Positions 24,157-33,303 of a DNA stretch of 44,417 nt are shown here, one piece after another; position 1 is the stretch's first letter; each line of letters begins with the position of its first letter. The notes below the pieces were generated by a model. The model made no database searches and was not told the origin of the DNA. It was given only the letters and a program-made list of their open reading frames with translations. The stretch comes from Prochlorococcus sp. AG-418-D13. Lineage in GTDB: Bacteria > Cyanobacteriota > Cyanobacteriia > PCC-6307 > Cyanobiaceae. The stretch is taken from contig QCLU01000012.1 of assembly GCA_003214315.1 (NCBI GenBank), forward strand, positions 1-44,417, given 5' to 3'. A program made the position numbers and the translations under genes.

Positions 24157-24861
24157 TTAATTTTGAGGCAATTTCTGTAAATCTGCAGTTTTTCCCATTA
24201 CTACCAAAATATTTCCTCTTTCCAAGATATATTTTGCTGGAGGGTTAACTGTTAACTTTTCAGCAGGTCCTGCTGCAAGAACATTAACTAAATAATTTTT
24301 CCTCAAATTCAAATCTCTCAAAGATCTTCCAATAAATTCTTCTGGAACAGTTATTTCATCTATACCAGTTTGGTTATCAAGTTCCAATCTTTCAATTAGA
24401 TTTGGTCTAACTAGTTCTAAACCTAATCTCTCTCCTTGCATTCTGGAAGGGAATACAACTTTATCTGCACCTACCCTTTTTAACATTTTTTCGTGCAAGT
24501 CACTCGTGGCTCTTGCTATTACTCTTGTCACTTTGCTGCCTTCACTATCTTTAGCTATAAGTGTCGTAGTTATACTTGCTTCAATAGGTTCACTTATACC
24601 AACAACAACAGTATTCATCTCAAGTATTCCAGATTCCTTCATAGACTCTTCATCAGTACAATCTACAACTCTGGCTTCTATGGAAGGTTCCAATTGTCTC
24701 AAATCATCAATAGCTTTTTCCGAATAATCTGCAGCCAAAACGTCTGCACCATTACTTATAAGTTCTCTACAAACAGCAGTTCCAAATCTTCCTACGCCAA
24801 CAACTGCAAAAGTGAGAGCTTCTTTTTCTCTCTTTTGAGACCACTGCCACCAATCAGCCAT
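24157..24861 (-). CDS. trkA: KtrA/TrkA-type potassium transport regulator (RCK)
   Basis: Cytosolic regulator that forms a ring under the K+ channel and gates it by nucleotide binding. It has 234 residues. The RCK_N domain has the Rossmann motif VVGVGRFGTAVCREL (GxGxxG at 22-27) and acidic AADYSEKAI. The domain is followed by MQGERLGLELV and a C-terminal TrkA_C/RCK_C domain (about 160-234; ITVPEEFIGRSLRDLNL, VMGKTADLQKL). It is the last gene of a minus-strand run SLC13 permease-KtrB-KtrA, 18 bases after the KtrB start-to-stop gap, so probably cotranscribed with its channel partner. Confidence 0.92.
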   Translation of the reverse strand: MADWWQWSQKREKEALTFAVVGVGRFGTAVCRELISNGADVLAADYSEKAIDDLRQLEPSIEARVVDCTDEESMKESGILEMNTVVVGISEPIEASITTTLIAKDSEGSKVTRVIARATSDLHEKMLKRVGADKVVFPSRMQGERLGLELVRPNLIERLELDNQTGIDEITVPEEFIGRSLRDLNLRKNYLVNVLAAGPAEKLTVNPPAKYILERGNILVVMGKTADLQKLPQN

Positions 24862-24879
24862 AATAAAACTCAGTCAACC

Positions 24880-26283
24880 CTAAACATAAAGATCAGCCCT
24901 AGGATAGCCAATTCTCTTTTGTCTATCTATTCTACTCTTATATAGAGCCTGCCAAAGTGCACTTAAAAGCAAAAGGATACCAAGTCTGCCCACAAACATT
25001 CCGACAATAAGAATAAATTGGCCGAAATGATTTAATTTTGCAGTTAAACCGATATCAAAACCAACAGTTGCAAATGCAGATATGCAAGTGAACAGAATTT
25101 CTAGGAATGTGAAAGATTCTTTCTTAACAAAGGTATTTGTTGTACTTAGCAACATTGCCATTAAAAGAACAAAAAGCAAAGATCCAACTGTGATTCCAAC
25201 TGCCTTTAGAATAACTTTATCTGAAATTAATCTATTGCTAATAATTACATCTTTCTGACCTCTTAAGGTAGATCTAGTGGCAGCCATTAAAGCGATAAAT
25301 GTAGTTGTTTTTATGCCTCCACCAGTACCACCCGTACTTGCTCCAATAAACATTAAAGTCATTAATAACAATAGACCAGTATCTGATATGGAGTTCAAGG
25401 AGATTGGATAATTTGTAAAGCCTGCAGTTCTTGCACTTACTGTTTCAAAGACTGATGACATTAAACGTTCAAAAAAATTCAAATTATTGAAAAATTGACT
25501 ATTTAGCAATGATTCAGTGATAAATAATCCTAATGATCCGAATAATATTAGAGACAAACTTGTCCTTATAACTAGTCTGGAATGAAGGCTTAATTTTTTA
25601 TAAGAAAAATTTCTTTTATTACTCCAAATATCATCAATAACCCGCCATCCCAATCCACCCATAACAATGAGAAAAATAAAAACAATATTAACTAAATAAT
25701 TTGCTCTATAGTCTTGGAGACTATTTGACCTTAAAGAAAATCCTGCATTGTTATATGCCGATATACTGTGAAAAATTGACGACCATAGTCTTTCCCAATT
25801 ATTTTGAATATCTACAAATCCAAAAGAATATAAAACAATTGCACCCAAGGATATGATACTAACCGCAGTGATAGCAATGCTTTGAAAAGTTCGACCAATT
25901 CCTCCAACTCCAAATTCATCTAGAGTCTTTCCTTTATCTAATCTAGTTCTTAGCTTGGCCCCCTTTACAACAAACCCTTGTAAAAATGTTGTAATAGCCA
26001 TTAATCCCAGACCACCTGATAACAGCATAAAAGCTAAAAAAACTTGGCCAAAGAAATTTAAATCAACACCAATATCTATTATGGTTAAGCCAGTAACAGT
26101 TATTGCAGAAGTAGATGTAAAAAATGCTTCCCACAAACCAACCTTTGAAGATGAACATAATGGTGAACTCAAAATTAAAGTTCCAAGGCAAATAATAAAC
26201 AAGCCTGTAACAATAGTAAATTGTGGTACTGATAGCTTTTTGTAAGCATCTTTGATCTTATACGCCTTACTTATAAATTTCAC
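24880..26283 (-). CDS. ktrB: KtrB/TrkG-family potassium/sodium uptake channel
   Basis: Membrane K+ uptake protein of the Ktr/Trk/HKT superfamily, 467 residues. It has the four membrane-pore-membrane repeats. Each pore loop contains the selectivity glycine: SAITVTGLTIIDIG, SISAYNNAGFSL, VSARTAGFTNYP and CISAFATVGFDIGLT. The VGRLGILLLLSALWQALYKSRI end matches TrkH/KtrB. It depends on KtrA/TrkA, encoded directly downstream, and imports K+ driven by Na+ or H+. Its 5' end is 4 bases from the SLC13-type gene stop, so the three genes look like one operon. Confidence 0.93.
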   Translation of the reverse strand: MKFISKAYKIKDAYKKLSVPQFTIVTGLFIICLGTLILSSPLCSSSKVGLWEAFFTSTSAITVTGLTIIDIGVDLNFFGQVFLAFMLLSGGLGLMAITTFLQGFVVKGAKLRTRLDKGKTLDEFGVGGIGRTFQSIAITAVSIISLGAIVLYSFGFVDIQNNWERLWSSIFHSISAYNNAGFSLRSNSLQDYRANYLVNIVFIFLIVMGGLGWRVIDDIWSNKRNFSYKKLSLHSRLVIRTSLSLILFGSLGLFITESLLNSQFFNNLNFFERLMSSVFETVSARTAGFTNYPISLNSISDTGLLLLMTLMFIGASTGGTGGGIKTTTFIALMAATRSTLRGQKDVIISNRLISDKVILKAVGITVGSLLFVLLMAMLLSTTNTFVKKESFTFLEILFTCISAFATVGFDIGLTAKLNHFGQFILIVGMFVGRLGILLLLSALWQALYKSRIDRQKRIGYPRADLYV

Positions 26284-26287
26284 GATA

Positions 26288-28096
26288 TTACCCGTAATTT
26301 AGAATTATCAATGCTGGCACTGTAAATGACATTATAAGTGTTAATCCAGCTCCATATTTTGCGATATCAAAAAATCTATATCTTCCAGGACCATAAACCA
26401 TTAAATTTGTTTGATAACCCATTGGAGTCAAAAAAGATTGACTTGCGCCGAACAAAACAAGCATTATCAAAGCGCTTGGTGAAATACCTAAAACATTTGA
26501 GAATTCAATAGCAACAGGCAAAATCAAAGCAACCGAAGCCGCATTACTTACAAATTGTGTAAGAATAACTGTCGATATAAAAATTACGACTAGCGCAAAA
26601 TACAGGGGCATTCCATTAAGGACAAAGTTTAGATTGACTGCAATTAAATCCGCCAATCCTGTTACTTGCATAGCCACACTAAAGCATGATAAGGATCCCA
26701 ACAATAAAATGACGTCTAACCTAATTGATTTTTGTATCTCTGCAGGTCTTAAACATCCACAAGCCACCATGGCAATGACTGCTAAAAGGACTGAACCAAC
26801 TAATGGAATATTAGAAACCGAAGGCAAAACAACCATTCCTATTGCAATTGCAATCGATATAGGTTTTTTTATCAAAAAAGGTAAGTCATCTTCGAATTGA
26901 TCTAAAATAAGCAAATCATTGCTAGCTTGCAAACCTCTAATTGAATCTAATGGTGCTTGCAATAATAAAACATCTCCAGCCCTTAGAACAGCTTGGCCTA
27001 ATCTCTCCTGAACAGTTTGTTGACCTCTTCTTAATGCTAAAACTGTTGCATTATGACGCTGCCTAAATCTTAATTCTCTCAAACTTGCACCGGCAAGAGT
27101 GGAACCAGCTGGTAAGAGGGCTTCAAAGGTCTTAGTACCTTCATCATCTGAGAAAACATTAGCTCCATCGAAAGATTTTTTGTTTTCTCCTAACAGAACG
27201 GTATGTTCCTGCTGCAGCCTAAATAAGTCTGCCCTTGTAACGCGGATTATTAATCTGTCATCCGGTTCAATCTTTCTATCAGCCAAAGGAGGAAGAATAA
27301 CTTTTCCATTTCGTTGCAATTCCAGAACATCAACATCAAATCGTCTTTGCAGTCTACTATTTCTGACAGATTGTCCAACTAATTCTGAAGTAGAGGGAAT
27401 AGTAACTTCAGTAAAATATATATTCATATCACCATTTTTAATAAACTCCTTATCTCTCCCTCTATCTGGCAAAAGCATGTCAGAAACTAGAATCATATAG
27501 GTTGTACCTATAAGCCACACAGGAATTCCTATTGAAGTCAAACTAAATAATTCCAAAGCTCCATAACCTAATTGTTGACTAATATCACTTACAAGAAGAT
27601 TTACTGAACTACCTAATAATGTCAAAGTTCCACCGAGTAAAGTAGCAAAAGAAAGAGGTAATAAAACTTTTGATGGTGATATATTTCTTCGCTCGCACCA
27701 ACTTTCAATTAAAGGTAACAACGATGCTACTACTGGAGTATTAGGTACAATTCCAGATATTGGAGCAATCAAAAAAGCTATTAAAGAAATTAATTTCCTT
27801 GGAGTTCTAATACTTTCAGAAGAAATCAATTCTCTTACTCTGTCTAAAGCACCACTCTTAAATAATGCAGAAGAAACTGCAAACAAACCCATAAGAGTAA
27901 TTAAAGATGGGCTTCCAAATCCAGCTAAAGCTTTTTCAGGAGAAAGAACCCCTGTAACTATAAATATTCCAACACATAACAAACCAGTCAATTCTGGCGC
28001 AATAGTATTTTTAATAAACAAAATTATTGACATTATTAAAACAACTACCGTTATAAACGCATCAAAATTATTACTAACTACTGCAATTGAATTCAT
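26288..28096 (-). CDS. SLC13/DASS-family permease with central RCK_C domains
   Basis: A 602-residue membrane protein of the Na+/dicarboxylate/sulfate symporter family (DASS, SLC13; 'CitT/SAC1-like'). About five TM segments come first (ISPSKVLLPLSFATLLGGTLTLLGSSVN is the first hairpin signature). Two TrkA_C/RCK_C-like cytosolic domains follow (about 205-285, GDMNIYFTEVTIP to RLIIRVTRADLFRL, and about 315-395, KTFEALLPAGSTLAGASL to RAGDVLLLQAP). A second TM bundle ends the protein, with the matching signature FVSNAASVALILPVAIEFSN. The substrate is unknown (sulfate is plausible, as in some cyanobacterial versions). It heads an operon with KtrB and KtrA; the RCK_C domains suggest related nucleotide regulation (inference). 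Confidence 0.9.
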   Translation of the reverse strand: MNSIAVVSNNFDAFITVVVLIMSIILFIKNTIAPELTGLLCVGIFIVTGVLSPEKALAGFGSPSLITLMGLFAVSSALFKSGALDRVRELISSESIRTPRKLISLIAFLIAPISGIVPNTPVVASLLPLIESWCERRNISPSKVLLPLSFATLLGGTLTLLGSSVNLLVSDISQQLGYGALELFSLTSIGIPVWLIGTTYMILVSDMLLPDRGRDKEFIKNGDMNIYFTEVTIPSTSELVGQSVRNSRLQRRFDVDVLELQRNGKVILPPLADRKIEPDDRLIIRVTRADLFRLQQEHTVLLGENKKSFDGANVFSDDEGTKTFEALLPAGSTLAGASLRELRFRQRHNATVLALRRGQQTVQERLGQAVLRAGDVLLLQAPLDSIRGLQASNDLLILDQFEDDLPFLIKKPISIAIAIGMVVLPSVSNIPLVGSVLLAVIAMVACGCLRPAEIQKSIRLDVILLLGSLSCFSVAMQVTGLADLIAVNLNFVLNGMPLYFALVVIFISTVILTQFVSNAASVALILPVAIEFSNVLGISPSALIMLVLFGASQSFLTPMGYQTNLMVYGPGRYRFFDIAKYGAGLTLIMSFTVPALIILNYG

Positions 28097-28155
28097 ACGA
28101 AACTTATTTAACTCAATATACCCAAAAACAATATTTCAAAAAAGTTTAATTGAAA

Positions 28156-29340
28156 TTATCTTTTTTTAAGAAACTTTTTAAAAATAGATTTTTTTTGGAA
28201 TATCCATGAAGATGCAGATTTTAAGCTTTCAGTAATATCAGGCAACTTGGAAGCATATATAAGTCTTCTTGCCTCAAAAGCCAATTTCCCAGATAAAGTA
28301 ACCCCAAGCCCAGTAATTGCAGCTTCTCCTATTCCTAAGCTAATCATTTCACCATTATCTTTAAATTCAAAGGGTAAAGGGTCCTTTCCTTTAATTAAAA
28401 GTTCTAAATTATTAGCCAGATGATTTCCTTCTTGAATAGCGACCTGAGCAGTTATAGGTAAATCCTCCATTCCCTCAATAACTGAAATATCGCCAATAGC
28501 AAAACAGTTTTTATATTTTTCTATTTGCAAATTATTATTAACTAAAATTCGTCCAAATTTTTTTACTATTTGATCAGTTTCTAAGTAAGACAAATTAGGT
28601 TTAACACCTGCAGTCCAAATAACAATATCTTTATCCAAGGAAGTTATTCCAACCTCACTAGAAATACTAATCTTAGTTTCTGAGACTTCTTTAACTGTGG
28701 AATTCAAAAGAATGTTGATTTTTCTTTTTTCTAATGCCTTCTCTGCTTGTTCTCTATTAAAAATTTTATTTTTATTCAGGATTTCGTTTGATTTTTCTAT
28801 TAAATTAATTTCAAATTGGTCTGTAAATATATCTTTAATTTTGCATGCCAACTCGATGCCAGAGGGACCACCTCCAACTATGAATAACTTTTTATGCAAA
28901 GCATTATCTTTTGATTTTTTTAAAAAAGAATTTAATTTAGTTAGATCATGAACATCATTAAAAAAATAACAATTTTCATCTACACCTTTTATAAAAAAAC
29001 TATTAGGAATAGATCCTGTACAGATAACAAGATACTGATAACTTAATTTTAAATCGTCAATAAATTCAAGAATATTTTCTTTGAAGGAAATCTTGGTTAA
29101 ACAATTTTTTAAAAAAGTTATACCCGCATCAGAAAAAATATTTGCAAATTTTGGGCTGGCTTCCCAACTTCTTATTTCTTTACTTAAAACTTCATACATT
29201 AGAGGTTTAAATATAAAGTTAGTTTCAGAATCAACCACAAGAATCGGTAAAGAGGGATTAAGATTCTTTAAATTCAAAGCAAATGTCATACCTGCAAAAC
29301 CTGCTCCAACTATTACTATTGGTTTTTGTATTGATTTCAT
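28156..29340 (-). CDS. ndbB: Type II NADH dehydrogenase-like NAD(P)/FAD oxidoreductase (NDH-2)
   Basis: Peripheral-membrane, non-proton-pumping oxidoreductase that passes electrons from NAD(P)H to quinone. It has 394 residues. Two Rossmann motifs are visible: FAD site VIVGAGFAGMTFALNL (12-17 GAGFAG) and NAD site LFIVGGGPSGIELACKI. The FAD-binding CFAIGDISVIEGMEDLP and IQEGNHLANNLELLIKG segments and a C-terminal amphipathic region (after 345, SSWIFQKKSIFKKFLKKR) suit membrane association. A similar demethylphylloquinone reductase role is possible (NdbB); the two are hard to tell apart by sequence. It is divergent from cysH. Confidence 0.85.
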   Translation of the reverse strand: MKSIQKPIVIVGAGFAGMTFALNLKNLNPSLPILVVDSETNFIFKPLMYEVLSKEIRSWEASPKFANIFSDAGITFLKNCLTKISFKENILEFIDDLKLSYQYLVICTGSIPNSFFIKGVDENCYFFNDVHDLTKLNSFLKKSKDNALHKKLFIVGGGPSGIELACKIKDIFTDQFEINLIEKSNEILNKNKIFNREQAEKALEKRKINILLNSTVKEVSETKISISSEVGITSLDKDIVIWTAGVKPNLSYLETDQIVKKFGRILVNNNLQIEKYKNCFAIGDISVIEGMEDLPITAQVAIQEGNHLANNLELLIKGKDPLPFEFKDNGEMISLGIGEAAITGLGVTLSGKLAFEARRLIYASKLPDITESLKSASSWIFQKKSIFKKFLKKR

Positions 29341-29435
29341 TAGAGAAATATTGTTATGCGTGAATGTATTATTAAACTATACGAATAATTTTTAAATTGA
29401 GCGAAATAAAATTAAACTCATAACCAAACTGAATA

Positions 29436-30158
29436 ATGATTGAAAAAATCCAAGAAGATATTCAAACCAACTTAAGGAAATATAATAAAGAGCTAGTAGA
29501 TATGAAGCCTCAAGAAATGCTTACATGGGGTTATGAAAAGTTTGATAATCAATTTGCTATTACAACAAGTTTTGGTATACAGTCATCAGTCCTTTTAGAT
29601 ACGGTTAGTAAATTACGTCTACAAAAAAAAATCAAAATATTTTGGATAGATACAGGTTACCTTCCTCCAGAAACATACCATTACGCTGAAAAGCTTATTG
29701 ATAATTTATCCCTAGAAGTTGAAGTTCTACAAAGTGAATTATCTCCAGCTAGAATGGAAGCCAAATACGGAAAACTTTGGGAAACAAATAAAGAGAGTGA
29801 TTTAGATAAGTATCATGAATTGAGAAAAATAAAACCTCTAGAAAATGGTCTAGAAAAATATGATATTGTCTGCTGGGCAAGCGGTGTTAGATCAAGTCAA
29901 ACAGAAAATAGAAACAAAATGAATTTCCTAGACATAATTCGTCAAAGACTCTCTTTAAGACCTTTATTAAATTGGACAAATAAAGATATTTTTTATTATA
30001 TGGAAGAGAATAATTTACCTGCCCATCCACTTTTTATCAAAGGTTATTCTTCTGTAGGAGATTGGCATTCAAGTTGTCCAGATGGTATTGAAGCAAAGGG
30101 CAGAGATACAAGATTTAGGGGGATTAAACAAGAATGTGGAATACACTCTAATGATTAA
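29436..30158 (+). CDS. cysH: Phosphoadenylyl-sulfate (PAPS) reductase
   Basis: Thioredoxin- or glutaredoxin-dependent reductase that converts PAPS to sulfite and PAP in assimilatory sulfate reduction. It has 240 residues. The adenylyl-sulfate binding PP-loop FAITTSFGIQSSVLLDT is present, with the active-site segment WASGVRSSQTENRNKMNFL, and the catalytic Cys234 lies in the C-terminal ECGIH motif. The CC and CX2C cysteines that hold the [4Fe-4S] cluster of APS reductases are missing (IVCWASGVR has a lone Cys), so this is the PAPS-type enzyme. The start is the ATG at 29436. The next gene (coaX) follows after 15 bases. Confidence 0.93.
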   Translation: MIEKIQEDIQTNLRKYNKELVDMKPQEMLTWGYEKFDNQFAITTSFGIQSSVLLDTVSKLRLQKKIKIFWIDTGYLPPETYHYAEKLIDNLSLEVEVLQSELSPARMEAKYGKLWETNKESDLDKYHELRKIKPLENGLEKYDIVCWASGVRSSQTENRNKMNFLDIIRQRLSLRPLLNWTNKDIFYYMEENNLPAHPLFIKGYSSVGDWHSSCPDGIEAKGRDTRFRGIKQECGIHSND

Positions 30159-30173
30159 ATTGATCATAGAACA

Positions 30174-30869
30174 ATGGTCTCAGATTTAAATTTTTTAATG
30201 GTAGGTAATAGTAGGCTTCATTGGGCAAAATATTCTAAAAATCAATCTAAATTCTTCCATACCAAAAAAGAGCAAAAAGTTCCCGAAAATATAGATCTTG
30301 ATCAATTAATTTGGGCTTCTGTAGGAACACTACCAAATTTTTTGCTGAAAAAAGAAAATGAAATAGAAACTAAAGATATTCAGTTATCAAATCTTCCTGA
30401 TTATTTTGGAGTTGATAGATCTCTTGCTTGTATTGCCGCTTTAAAAATTATTGAAAACCCTTTCAAAAAAGATTTGCTAATTGCAGATTTTGGAACAATA
30501 TTATCAATAACAAAATTGAATTCAAATGGATCTATTATTGGTGGTCAACTTCTTCCAGGTTTTCTAACACAATTAAAATCTATGGAACAAAATACAAAAA
30601 ATCTTAAGGTTCCCAAAAAATATGATATTCCGATCAAAGATTTTTTAATTAATACAGAAGAAGCAATCTTAAAAGGAGTAATCAACTCTCTTACTGGCGT
30701 GATTAATAGTTTATTTAATCCCGACAAGGATATTTTAATAATCTGTGGAGGAGACTCTCAATTACTCACAAAATCTTTAAATAATCAAAAAGAAAATATT
30801 ATCAATGCTCCTAATTTAGTTATGGAGGGGATGATTATTCACCACCTATCCGTTAGAAAATTAGCTTAA
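30174..30869 (+). CDS. coaX: Type III pantothenate kinase
   Basis: Catalyses the first committed step of coenzyme A synthesis with an ASKHA fold. It has 231 residues, slightly shorter than the usual 250. The N-terminal phosphate loop reads LMVGNSRLHWA, the version typical for cyanobacteria (in place of D-x-GN-T). Other features are FGVDRSLACIAALKI, the catalytic Asp strand IADFGTILSITKL, GGQLLPGFLTQLKSM, and the acyl/pantothenate region TEEAILKGVINSLTG with IICGGDSQLL. No HTH is present. It shares a probable transcript with cysH. The 3' end overlaps the convergent bcp by 9 bases. Confidence 0.88.
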   Translation: MVSDLNFLMVGNSRLHWAKYSKNQSKFFHTKKEQKVPENIDLDQLIWASVGTLPNFLLKKENEIETKDIQLSNLPDYFGVDRSLACIAALKIIENPFKKDLLIADFGTILSITKLNSNGSIIGGQLLPGFLTQLKSMEQNTKNLKVPKKYDIPIKDFLINTEEAILKGVINSLTGVINSLFNPDKDILIICGGDSQLLTKSLNNQKENIINAPNLVMEGMIIHHLSVRKLA

Positions 30870-31328
30870 ACCAAGGTCTGCAATTATATGATCAGCCATT
30901 ATTGCTGCTTTTACCTTTAAGTAAATTTTTTCGATGTTCCCTTCAGTATCAATTAAAAAAGTATTTCTCATCATTCCCATATATTCTTTTCCCATGAATT
31001 TCTTCAGTCCATAACTATCGTAATCAGAAGAAACTTTGAAAGGTTCAGGATCAGTTAAAAGAATAAAAGGTAAATTAAATTTTTCAATAAACTTCTGATG
31101 AGAAGATGCATTATCTTTACTAATACCAAGTACAACAATATTATTTGTTTGGAGTAAATCCCAATTCTCTTTAAAATTACATGCTTCCTTAGTACATCCT
31201 GGAGTATTATCTTTTGGATAAAAATATAGTATTATTCTTTTACCTTTAAAATCACTAAGAGAAACTTCTTTCTCAAAAGAATCTTTTAATTTAAATTCTG
31301 GTGCTTTGTCGCCAACCTTAAGAGCCAT
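30861..31328 (-). CDS. bcp: Bcp/PrxQ-type peroxiredoxin
   Basis: Thiol peroxidase of about 155 residues that reduces H2O2 and organic peroxides with thioredoxin. The peroxidatic cysteine is Cys45 in the TPGCTKEAC motif, and the resolving cysteine Cys50 lies five residues further on, the PrxQ/Bcp arrangement. MRNTFLIDTEG is the conserved core strand near the C-terminus. I chose the ATG at 31328 (MALKVGDKAPEF); an upstream ATG at 31364 would add a nonconserved stretch MVFYIHTHLIIS. The start base is shared with the divergent phosphopantetheinyl transferase TTG start, an extremely tight divergent arrangement. Confidence 0.93.
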   Translation of the reverse strand: MALKVGDKAPEFKLKDSFEKEVSLSDFKGKRIILYFYPKDNTPGCTKEACNFKENWDLLQTNNIVVLGISKDNASSHQKFIEKFNLPFILLTDPEPFKVSSDYDSYGLKKFMGKEYMGMMRNTFLIDTEGNIEKIYLKVKAAIMADHIIADLGLS

Positions 31329-31984
31329 TGAAATTATTAAATGAGTATGAATATAAAATACCAAAAATTTGGTTTTATGAGATTAAAGGTGTGCAAGATG
31401 TCGCAACTTTAGAAGAAATTAAAACTGCAAAAAACCTAACAAATTCAAGATCAAAGATTTTCTTAGAAACAAGAGCTTATTTAAGACAATCACTTTCAAC
31501 ACTTTTTGATTTAGACCCCCTAGAAATTCCAATTAATGCTCATCCTGGAGAGCCTCCAAGTTTACCCTCTGGAATGGGAAATATCAGTTTAAGTCATTGT
31601 AAAGATGCCATTACTATAGTCTGGCATAAAAGCAAAATAGGGATTGATATTGAGAGAATAGATAGAGATTTTAACCATATAAAATTTGCAGAAAAATATT
31701 TTTTTCATACCAATAAATCAAATCATAATAATTATCTAACAAAAAATATGATCCTAAATCAATGGTGTGCTGTTGAAGCAGCTATAAAATGGGATCATGG
31801 AAAATTAGCTAAAGACATTAACCATTGGCAATTTTTTGAAAAACCAAAAGAGTTAATTCATAAGAAGAAAAATATACATTTAAGTTATTCACGGATTAAC
31901 TTCCATAATTGGACTATCGCTTTAGCCTACGAAGAAAAAACTTCTTTTAATCCTGAGATTATTTGTTGTTCGAAAAATTTTTAG
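31328..31984 (+). CDS. 4'-phosphopantetheinyl transferase (Sfp/HetI type)
   Basis: Transfers the 4'-phosphopantetheine arm of CoA to carrier proteins (acyl-carrier or other). It has about 218 residues. Two motifs match the Sfp family: GNISLSHCKDAITIVW and GIDIERIDRDF with the metal-binding Asp/Glu, and the downstream FAEKYFF... WCAVEAAIKWDHGK block, where the canonical Lys before Glu-Ala is replaced by Val. The start is TTG at 31328, since no ATG or GTG precedes the conserved KIWFYEIK. That TTG shares its first base with the start codon of divergent bcp. The stop interlocks with rarA's. Confidence 0.88.
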   Translation: MKLLNEYEYKIPKIWFYEIKGVQDVATLEEIKTAKNLTNSRSKIFLETRAYLRQSLSTLFDLDPLEIPINAHPGEPPSLPSGMGNISLSHCKDAITIVWHKSKIGIDIERIDRDFNHIKFAEKYFFHTNKSNHNNYLTKNMILNQWCAVEAAIKWDHGKLAKDINHWQFFEKPKELIHKKKNIHLSYSRINFHNWTIALAYEEKTSFNPEIICCSKNF

Positions 31985-33270
31985 TTTTCTTTTCTTCTAA
32001 GCAGTTCTTCATATTGAGTTTTTTCCCATCCATTATTATTGGGTTCCCATATTTTTAAACCTCTTAAAGATTTGGGAAGATATTCTTGTGCGACCCAATT
32101 ATCTGGATAATTATGAGGATTGACATAACTATTAGAGTTATTTTTTAAATGAAGTGGAACATCAAAAGCATTGGAAGATTTGATTGTTTCAATTGCTTTA
32201 AAAATACTTTTCGTACTATTACTTTTTGGAGACAAAGCTAAATATAAAGAAGCCTGCGTTAAGAAATAAAATCCTTCAGGAAAACCAACTCTATCAAAAG
32301 CATCACAACATGATTGTACAACTACTATGGCATTAGGATCAGCTATTCCAATATCTTCACTGGCAGATATAAGTAGTCTTCTAAAAATAAAATTAGGATC
32401 TTCACCAGCCTCCAACATATTTGCAAGCCAGAATAAAGTTGCATCTGGATCAGAACCTCTTATGGACTTGATAAAAGCACTTATTACATCGTAATGATTT
32501 TGACCATTTTTATCGTAAACAATATTTTTCTTTTGAAGTGCATCCTCTGCTATTGAGAGATTAATGTTGATTTCTTTAGCATCATTTTCAGCAGTTGTTT
32601 CAATGGCCATCTCTAGCGCATTGATTAATGTTCTTGCATCTCCGCCAGAAAATTTAATTAAATGACTTATAGCATCTTGAGTTAAAAAAACCTTTTTTGA
32701 ATCTTTTTTTTTAGAGTAGTGAGTTATGACTTTTTGTATTATTTTCTGCAAATCAAGTTCTGCCAAAGGAAGTAATGTAAAAATACGAGACCTGCTAACA
32801 AGCGCTTTATTAACAGCAAAGAAAGGGTTTTCAGTTGTTGCACCAATAAAAGTTATAGTTCCATTTTCTATTGAAGGTAATAAAGCATCTTGCTGAACTG
32901 CTGTAAATCTATGAACCTCATCGATAAATAAAATTGTTTTTCTTTTTGAATTTATTAATCTATCTTTTGCATTAGCGATTTCATTTCTTAATTCTTTAAC
33001 ACTTGATAATACTGCATTTAACTTAATTAATTTTGAACGAGTATTAAAGGAAATAATTTCAATTAGAGTAGTTTTTCCAACACCAGGAGGGCCAGAAAAA
33101 ATAAAATTACTAATCTTATCGTTTAATATTGCACTTCTTAAAAGCGAATTCTCATTGAGGATTGGTTGTTGACCAAAAAAATCTTCCAAATTCTTTGGTC
33201 TTAATTTATCTGCCAAAGGTGCATTATCTTCTATTTGAGAATAATTAGTAAATAAATTTTCTGAGTGCAT
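31981..33270 (-). CDS. rarA: RarA/MgsA-type replication-associated AAA+ ATPase
   Basis: AAA+ ATPase related to clamp loaders and RuvB that acts at stalled replication forks. It has 429 residues. Walker A is GPPGVGKT (60-67) in NFIFSGPPGVGKT, Walker B is ILFIDEVHRF, sensor 1 is TFIGATTENPFF, and SGGDARTLINALE is the sensor 2/box VIII region. The C-terminal tetramerisation domain includes SEDIGIADPNA and PEGFYFLTQASLYLALSPKSN. This is the stand-alone form; many cyanobacteria have it fused to an extra domain. The stop interlocks with the convergent phosphopantetheinyl transferase. It is 33 bases downstream of pgm. Confidence 0.93.
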   Translation of the reverse strand: MHSENLFTNYSQIEDNAPLADKLRPKNLEDFFGQQPILNENSLLRSAILNDKISNFIFSGPPGVGKTTLIEIISFNTRSKLIKLNAVLSSVKELRNEIANAKDRLINSKRKTILFIDEVHRFTAVQQDALLPSIENGTITFIGATTENPFFAVNKALVSRSRIFTLLPLAELDLQKIIQKVITHYSKKKDSKKVFLTQDAISHLIKFSGGDARTLINALEMAIETTAENDAKEININLSIAEDALQKKNIVYDKNGQNHYDVISAFIKSIRGSDPDATLFWLANMLEAGEDPNFIFRRLLISASEDIGIADPNAIVVVQSCCDAFDRVGFPEGFYFLTQASLYLALSPKSNSTKSIFKAIETIKSSNAFDVPLHLKNNSNSYVNPHNYPDNWVAQEYLPKSLRGLKIWEPNNNGWEKTQYEELLRRKEN

Positions 33271-33303
33271 ATAAATAAAATCAAAAAATCATTACTTTCA
33301 ATT

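Noticed and set aside
24493..24945. Plus-strand frames opposite trkA
   Set aside because: They are antisense shadows of a convincing RCK regulator gene; Ser/Tyr/Cys-rich composition is typical of such frames.
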